From Chloroflexota bacterium (lineage in GTDB: Bacteria; Chloroflexota; Limnocylindria; QHBO01): 9,512 nt of DNA. Where the stretch lies: positions 1-9,512 of the forward strand of contig JACDHU010000044.1 in assembly GCA_013820865.1 (NCBI GenBank), written 5' to 3'. The notes beneath the pieces are model-generated. The model was not told where the DNA came from. It did no database searches and saw only the letters and a list, made by a program, of their open reading frames with translations. The translations under genes and the position numbers were made by a program. This document shows, in pieces, positions 5,742-9,512 of this stretch. The first letter of the stretch is position 1, and every line of letters begins with the position of its first letter.

Positions 5742-6947
5742 GTGAAGATTGACGTCCGGCCCTACGAGGGCGACCGCCGCGCCTACCTCGACTCGATCGG
5801 GATTGGCTTCGGGGAGCATCTCGATGACGAGGCGGCCGCGAACTTCGAGTCAGTGCTCGAGTTCGATCGTGCCATCGCCGCCTACGACGGTGACCGGCTC
5901 GTTGGCAACGCGGCGGCCATCAGCATCGACCTGACTGTCCCTGGCGCTGTGCTGCCGGTCGCTGGTGTCACGACCGTCGGCGTCCACCCCACGCATCGGC
6001 GCAGAGGAGCGCTTCGGCAGATGATGCGGCTCCAGATCGATGACGTGCACCGGCGCGGCGAGCCGCTGGCGGTGCTCTGGGCATCCGAGGGCAGCATCTA
6101 TCAGCGTTTTGGCTACGGGCTGGCGTCACTCAAGGCGAGCCTGAAGGTCAAGCGATATCGGAACGCGTTTCGCGCGCCGCACGAGTTCAGCGGGCGGATC
6201 CGCCTGGTGAGCGAGGACGAGGCCCGGATCGCCTTTCCTCCGGTGTTCGACGCGGTACGACCCATGATGCCCGGGTTCTTCAGCCATTCGGCCGAGTTCT
6301 GGAATGCGGAAGTCTTCTACTTCCCGGAGCAATGGCGTCGAGGACGCGGAAAGCCGTTCCACGTGCTCCACGACGTCGGCGGCACGATCGACGGCTACGC
6401 GCGCTACGCGATCCGAGACGGAGAGGAGAACGAAGTCTCGGTTCTCGACCTGATGGCCGCCACGCCGGCGGCGCATCTCGACCTGTGGCGCTACCTGCTC
6501 GACATCGATCTGATGAGCCGCGTCGAGTCGTGGAACGTCGCCGTCGACGACCCCGTTCTCTTGGCCATCGCGGAGCCGCGCAAGCTGGAAATGACCATGG
6601 GCGACGCACTTTGGCTGCGGATCGTTGACCTGGCTCCTGCGCTCGCAGCCCGTCGCTACCGCGGCGACGGCCGCGTGGTGATGGAAGTGGCCGATGAGTT
6701 CTGTCCCTGGAACCACGGACGCTGGTCGCTGACGGTAGAAGCCGGTGTCCCGTACGTGGAGCCGGCGGCGGATTCGGCGGACTTTGCCTGCGACGTGACC
6801 GATCTTGCGGCTGCGTACCTGGGCGGCTTCAGCTTTGCGCAGCTGGCCGCCGCGGCCCGGGTCAGCGAGCTGGCACCCGGCGGGATCGAGCGCGCCGACG
6901 CCCTGTTCCGCACCGATCGCGCGCCGTGGTGTCCCAGGGTCTTCTGA
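5742..6947 (+). CDS. Eis-like GNAT N-acetyltransferase with C-terminal SCP2-like domain
   Basis: From the GTG start the product is 401 residues, almost the same length as Mycobacterium tuberculosis Eis. The first GNAT domain (about 1-145) has the acetyl-CoA motif VGVHPTHRRRGALRQMM (79-95) and SEGSIYQRFGYG (115-126). One of the tyrosines in that segment (Y120 or Y125) corresponds to the general acid of Eis. A second, non-canonical GNAT lobe spans about 150-285 (YFPEQWRRGRGKPFHVL, then DGYARYAIRDG). A sterol-carrier-protein-like domain (about 287-395) ends AYLGGFSFAQLAAAARV. The last residue is Phe, as in Eis, whose C-terminal carboxylate takes part in catalysis. Eis acetylates amines on aminoglycosides and other molecules. 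The natural substrate here is unknown, and resistance is only a possibility. The gene is divergent from the rhomboid operon and ends 13 bp from the convergent MFS gene. Confidence 0.9.
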   Translation: MKIDVRPYEGDRRAYLDSIGIGFGEHLDDEAAANFESVLEFDRAIAAYDGDRLVGNAAAISIDLTVPGAVLPVAGVTTVGVHPTHRRRGALRQMMRLQIDDVHRRGEPLAVLWASEGSIYQRFGYGLASLKASLKVKRYRNAFRAPHEFSGRIRLVSEDEARIAFPPVFDAVRPMMPGFFSHSAEFWNAEVFYFPEQWRRGRGKPFHVLHDVGGTIDGYARYAIRDGEENEVSVLDLMAATPAAHLDLWRYLLDIDLMSRVESWNVAVDDPVLLAIAEPRKLEMTMGDALWLRIVDLAPALAARRYRGDGRVVMEVADEFCPWNHGRWSLTVEAGVPYVEPAADSADFACDVTDLAAAYLGGFSFAQLAAAARVSELAPGGIERADALFRTDRAPWCPRVF

Positions 6948-6954
6948 CCCGGTT

Positions 6955-6971
6955 CCGCGCTCAATGCGCGG
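6955..6971. terminator. Small perfect hairpin between convergent Eis-like and MFS genes
   Basis: CCGCGC-TCAAT-GCGCGG forms a perfect 6-bp GC stem with a 5-nt loop. It lies across the 13-bp gap between the two converging genes, and the MFS stop codon (TCA on this strand) is in the loop. There is no T-run on either side, so it does not look like a classical intrinsic terminator. It could still act as a bidirectional pause or mRNA 3'-end structure. Confidence 0.35.
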
Positions 6972-8526
6972 GTGGGGCACGCTCGACGGCCTCGCGCGAC
7001 GGATTACGGATCCCGACCCCGTTCATGACGGCGCCCCCAACGAGTAGCCCCGCGGCGACGAGCATGGCGAGATGAAACGCATCGGTCGATGCTTCTCGTG
7101 CGGCGTCAGCCAGCTCCGGATCGGTCCCTTCGGGCGTGCTGGTCAGGGGTTGGACTTGCTCGCGCACCGCGGGATCGTCAACGTCGAGGTCCGGCATGAG
7201 CCCGGCGAGGGTCGGATAGAAGGCTGCCGTGATGGCGATGAACAGCACCGCGCTGACGAGCGGCGACCCGACCCGGCTGACGGCGTTGTTGATGGCCGAG
7301 CCGAGTCCGGCATTGCGCACCGGGATCGAGCTCATCAGCGCGGTCGTCAGTGGCGCAACGAGCATGCTGATGCCCACCCCGAAGACAATGAGTCCGACGA
7401 AGACATCGATGAGCGTCGCGCCGGGCGGCACCAGCGTCGCGAGATCACCAAGGTCGGCGCGCCAGGGCTCCGAATCGGCCGGGATGCGCGCCAGCCACAG
7501 GAGTCCGGCGGCCATGACGAGCGGACCGATGGTCATGAACAGCCTCGGACCGAAACGCGCCGAGAACTGCCCGGCCGGGGTTGAGAGGAACGTGAGCATG
7601 AGAGCAATGGGGATGCCGACCGCTCCTGCAGCCAGCGGCGTATAGCCGAGCGTTCCCTGCAGAAATAGGGGCTGGAAGGCGAGCGTCACGTACAGCGCAC
7701 CATAGATGACGAACGTCGACAGGTTGACGACGGTGAAGTTGCGCGACGCGAACAGGCCGGGCGGGACCAGCGGGCGCGGGCGTGTGAGCATGAGGATCGG
7801 AACGGCAACCATGGCCACCGCGCCCATCGCTAACGCGGCCCACGCCACCGGGTCCTCCCAGGCCTGCTCCTGTCCACGAGTCGCGCCGAAGGCAAGCCCG
7901 CCGACCCCCACGGCGATCACCGCCGCCCCCAACCAGTCGAACTCGCCACGCGCGTCGGTGTCCCGGCTCTCCGGAACCCTCAGGGTGGCCCAGAGCGCGA
8001 TGGCGATGAGCGGCACGTTGATGAGGAATGCCGCACGCCAGCTCACCGATTGCACCAGGAAGCCGCCGACCAGCGGACCAACGATCGAGGTTGCCGAGGT
8101 TCCGGCCGCCCACAAGCCGATGGCGCGCCCGCGCTCCTCGCCCTCGAACGCGGCGCTGATGATCGACAGGCTGCCCGGTACCAGCACGGCGCCGAAGGCG
8201 GCCTGGGCGATCCGCGAACCGATGAGGAACTCCATGTTCGGCGCCAGTCCGCAGGCGACCGACGCCACGCCGAATCCGACGAGCCCGATTCTGAACATCC
8301 GGCGTCGCCCGTAGAAGTCGTTCAGCGCCCCGGCGAGAATCAACAGCGCCGACAGGACGACGAAGTAGGCGCTGTTGACGTAGGTCAGGCCCTCGAGACG
8401 AGCCACGAACGTCGTCGGCAGCTCGCGCCCGATGGTATCGAGCGCGACGTTCACGATCGTGCCATCGAGGAACACGATCGCCGAGCCAAGAACGGTCGCG
8501 ACAAGGACGGCGTTGCGCTGGCTCAC
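6961..8526 (-). CDS. MFS drug exporter, DHA2 (EmrB/QacA-like, 14-TM) family
   Basis: This proton-coupled multidrug-type exporter has 521 residues from the GTG at 8526, the usual length of the 14-helix DHA2 family. Diagnostic motifs are SAIVFLDGTIVNVAL in helix 1 (D21, motif D1), GALNDFYGRRR (66-76, motif A, with D70), and GPLVGG (150-155, motif C), followed by WRAAFLINVP. A hydrophilic loop lies before the last helix. A TTG at 8550 would add eight residues. I prefer GTG because a TACGAT -10-like box ends exactly 6 nt before it, as for other genes here, and the family usually starts close to helix 1. No TetR or MarR regulator is adjacent. The gene is divergent from the molybdoenzyme gene and converges on the Eis-like gene. 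The substrate is unknown. Confidence 0.9.
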   Translation of the reverse strand: MSQRNAVLVATVLGSAIVFLDGTIVNVALDTIGRELPTTFVARLEGLTYVNSAYFVVLSALLILAGALNDFYGRRRMFRIGLVGFGVASVACGLAPNMEFLIGSRIAQAAFGAVLVPGSLSIISAAFEGEERGRAIGLWAAGTSATSIVGPLVGGFLVQSVSWRAAFLINVPLIAIALWATLRVPESRDTDARGEFDWLGAAVIAVGVGGLAFGATRGQEQAWEDPVAWAALAMGAVAMVAVPILMLTRPRPLVPPGLFASRNFTVVNLSTFVIYGALYVTLAFQPLFLQGTLGYTPLAAGAVGIPIALMLTFLSTPAGQFSARFGPRLFMTIGPLVMAAGLLWLARIPADSEPWRADLGDLATLVPPGATLIDVFVGLIVFGVGISMLVAPLTTALMSSIPVRNAGLGSAINNAVSRVGSPLVSAVLFIAITAAFYPTLAGLMPDLDVDDPAVREQVQPLTSTPEGTDPELADAAREASTDAFHLAMLVAAGLLVGGAVMNGVGIRNPSREAVERAPPAH

Positions 8527-8532
8527 GAGCGT

Positions 8533-8538
8533 ATCGTA
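8533..8538 (-). promoter_or_regulatory. Putative -10 box for the MFS exporter gene
   Basis: On the minus strand this reads TACGAT and ends 6 nt before the GTG at 8526. No Shine-Dalgarno sequence is visible, which implies leaderless translation. A TTGACA occurs only 6 nt upstream of it (8550-8545), too close to serve as its -35. The expected -35 position at about 8556-8561 overlaps the -10 box of the divergent molybdoenzyme gene. Confidence 0.42.
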
Positions 8539-8556
8539 CGAGCGTGTCAAGTGGCG

Positions 8557-8562
8557 TACCGT
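8557..8562 (+). promoter_or_regulatory. Putative -10 box for the molybdoenzyme gene
   Basis: TACCGT ends 7 nt before the ATG at 8570, and there is no Shine-Dalgarno sequence. The expected -35 position at about 8534-8539 coincides with the -10 box of the divergent MFS gene. It fits TANNNT but is a poor match to TATAAT, so on its own it is weak evidence; the repeated spacing across the window is what supports it. Confidence 0.38.
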
Positions 8563-8569
8563 TGATCAC

Positions 8570-9512
8570 ATGAGCACGGCCGCGCTCGATCGACTGCTGG
8601 CGATCCTGCTCGTCGTCCAGTTGGCGAGCGGGCTGCTCACGCTGCGCTCCGGCGTCCCTTCGACGGCACCGCTGTTCTGGCTGCACGGGCTCGTGGGTGG
8701 GGCCCTGCTCATCGCGGCGGCCGAGAAGCTCCGGCGCAGCATCGGTCCGGCCGTGCGCGCGAGACGCTGGTCACGGCTGGCCTTGGGTGCCCTGCTGACG
8801 CTCCTCGTGGCGGCAGCTCTGACAGGCGGGTTCACCTGGGTGGCCAGTGGCCGGATCTGGTCCATTGGCCCTTGGACAATCCTGACCCTGCACATCTGGG
8901 CGGCGTTGGCGATCATCCCGATCGTTGTCCTCCACCTGCTCCCCCGACGGTGGCGTATCCTTCGGCCTCGCCCGAACCGTGGCCTCCCGCGCATCAGCCG
9001 TCGAACGCTGCTGGCATCAGGAGGCGTCGTGGCGCTCGGCGCGGTCGTTTGGGGCGCCGCCAACGTGCTCGATGTCGTGCGCGGGGGCACCCGACGCTTC
9101 ACGGGATCGCGCTGGCTACGTGACGGTGGGATTCCGCCGCCCACCACGTTCTATGGAGAGGGGACGCCGGCCATCGACCACGCCGCCTGGCGCCTGGAGG
9201 TGAGCGGGCGAGTCGCTCGACCGCTGTCGCTGGATCGTGCCGGCCGGGCCGCACTCGGCGAGGTGGATCAAGAGAGCGTGCTCGACTGCACCTCGGGATG
9301 GGTCATGCGGACCTCCTGGCGCGGAACTCCACTTCGTGCGGTCCTCGACGCGGCGGGCGCGGATCCGAACGCATCGGCCGTCAGGGTGCGATCCATGACG
9401 GGGTGGATGGTGAAGCTCGAGCAGCTCGATTTCGACGAGGCGCTACTTGCGACGCATGTCGCAAGCGAGCTGCTGCCGGCGGCCAACGGCTGGCCGCTGC
9501 GCCTCGTCGCAC
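8570..9512 (+). CDS. Membrane-anchored sulfite-oxidase-family molybdopterin oxidoreductase (3' truncated by window)
   Basis: The frame stays open from ATG 8570 to the window end, giving 314 residues. The N-terminal part has four predicted membrane helices (about 7-26, 37-54, 71-88, 101-123). Histidines H39, H108 and H122 could bind heme b. A very basic cytoplasmic linker (125-145) follows, ending in the twin-arginine stretch ISRRTLLASGG (142-152) and a fifth helix (about 149-166). From about 195 comes the oxidoreductase molybdopterin-binding domain: WRLEVSGRV, then VLDCTSGW with C240 as the expected molybdenum ligand, then WRGTPLRAVL and an extended VRVRSMTGW strand. In this fold the enzyme catalyses oxygen-atom transfer; the substrate cannot be read from sequence. 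The twin-Arg motif and the positive-inside charge predict that the catalytic domain is exported folded via Tat. The C-terminal part lies beyond the window. Stand-alone SUOX-fold enzymes such as MsrP instead use a separate heme subunit. Confidence 0.87.
   Translation, partial: MSTAALDRLLAILLVVQLASGLLTLRSGVPSTAPLFWLHGLVGGALLIAAAEKLRRSIGPAVRARRWSRLALGALLTLLVAAALTGGFTWVASGRIWSIGPWTILTLHIWAALAIIPIVVLHLLPRRWRILRPRPNRGLPRISRRTLLASGGVVALGAVVWGAANVLDVVRGGTRRFTGSRWLRDGGIPPPTTFYGEGTPAIDHAAWRLEVSGRVARPLSLDRAGRAALGEVDQESVLDCTSGWVMRTSWRGTPLRAVLDAAGADPNASAVRVRSMTGWMVKLEQLDFDEALLATHVASELLPAANGWPLRLVA

Noticed and set aside
8527..8550. A TTG at 8550 as start of the MFS exporter.
   Set aside because: There is no ribosome-binding site, and it would place the TACGAT -10-like box inside the gene. 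GTG 8526 fits the family N-terminus and the leaderless pattern.
8566..9147. A minus-strand open frame of 193 codons opposite the molybdoenzyme gene.
   Set aside because: The plus-strand frame gives membrane helices, a Tat motif and the Mo-ligand Cys motif; the minus frame gives only Ser/Arg/Pro-rich shadow sequence.
1..9512. A search by eye for CRISPR repeats, tRNA or rRNA, transposase genes, toxin-antitoxin pairs or a defence cassette.
   Set aside because: Nothing of these kinds was seen. All sizeable frames are explained by the seven genes listed.

Overview
This is a GC-rich (roughly 65%) bacterial chromosome segment with seven protein-coding genes. Two of them run off the ends of the window, and all are packed tightly on both strands. 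There is no rRNA, tRNA, insertion sequence, phage gene or CRISPR array. The gene content suggests an aerobic environmental bacterium. I favour Chloroflexota (Thermomicrobia-like) because of the CtaA-CtaB fusion, the gene families and an intergenic palindrome of a kind I associate with that phylum. High-GC Actinobacteria cannot be excluded, since no taxonomic marker gene is present.

Positions 1-2575 are the end of a cytochrome-oxidase biogenesis locus. The 3' part of a CtaG-type assembly factor (+) converges on a single gene (-) that joins heme A synthase (CtaA) to heme O synthase (CtaB). A 168-bp tail-to-tail gap between them carries a long imperfect palindrome with an extra half-copy inside. 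From 2576 to 2885 lies a 310-bp divergent spacer with a possible -10 box, a leader hairpin, a Shine-Dalgarno sequence for ctaAB, and a duplicated 18-mer.

Positions 2886-4139 (+) encode a MOSC domain fused to tandem GNAT-like acetyltransferase domains. Its 3' end overlaps the convergent gene at 4109-4942 (-), a DUF2236/MpaB-type oxygenase. That gene is translationally coupled (TGATG) to an upstream rhomboid protease (4942-5700, -). A 41-bp divergent promoter region separates the rhomboid gene from an Eis-like acetyltransferase (5742-6947, +). The Eis-like gene converges, with a 13-bp gap, on a 14-TM DHA2-family MFS exporter (6961-8526, -). A second compact divergent promoter region (8527-8569) then leads to a 3'-truncated, membrane-anchored sulfite-oxidase-family molybdoenzyme (8570 to the window end, +).

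Two themes run through the window. First, five of the six genes whose start is visible have a -10-like hexamer ending 6-8 nt before the start codon and no Shine-Dalgarno sequence, which suggests leaderless mRNAs. Second, several proteins are multi-domain fusions: CtaA-CtaB, MOSC-GNAT-GNAT, and 4TM-Tat-molybdoenzyme. I see no defence system or obviously new multi-gene machine. The most noteworthy items are the promoter architecture, the intergenic palindrome, the MOSC-GNAT fusion and the internal Tat motif of the molybdoenzyme.
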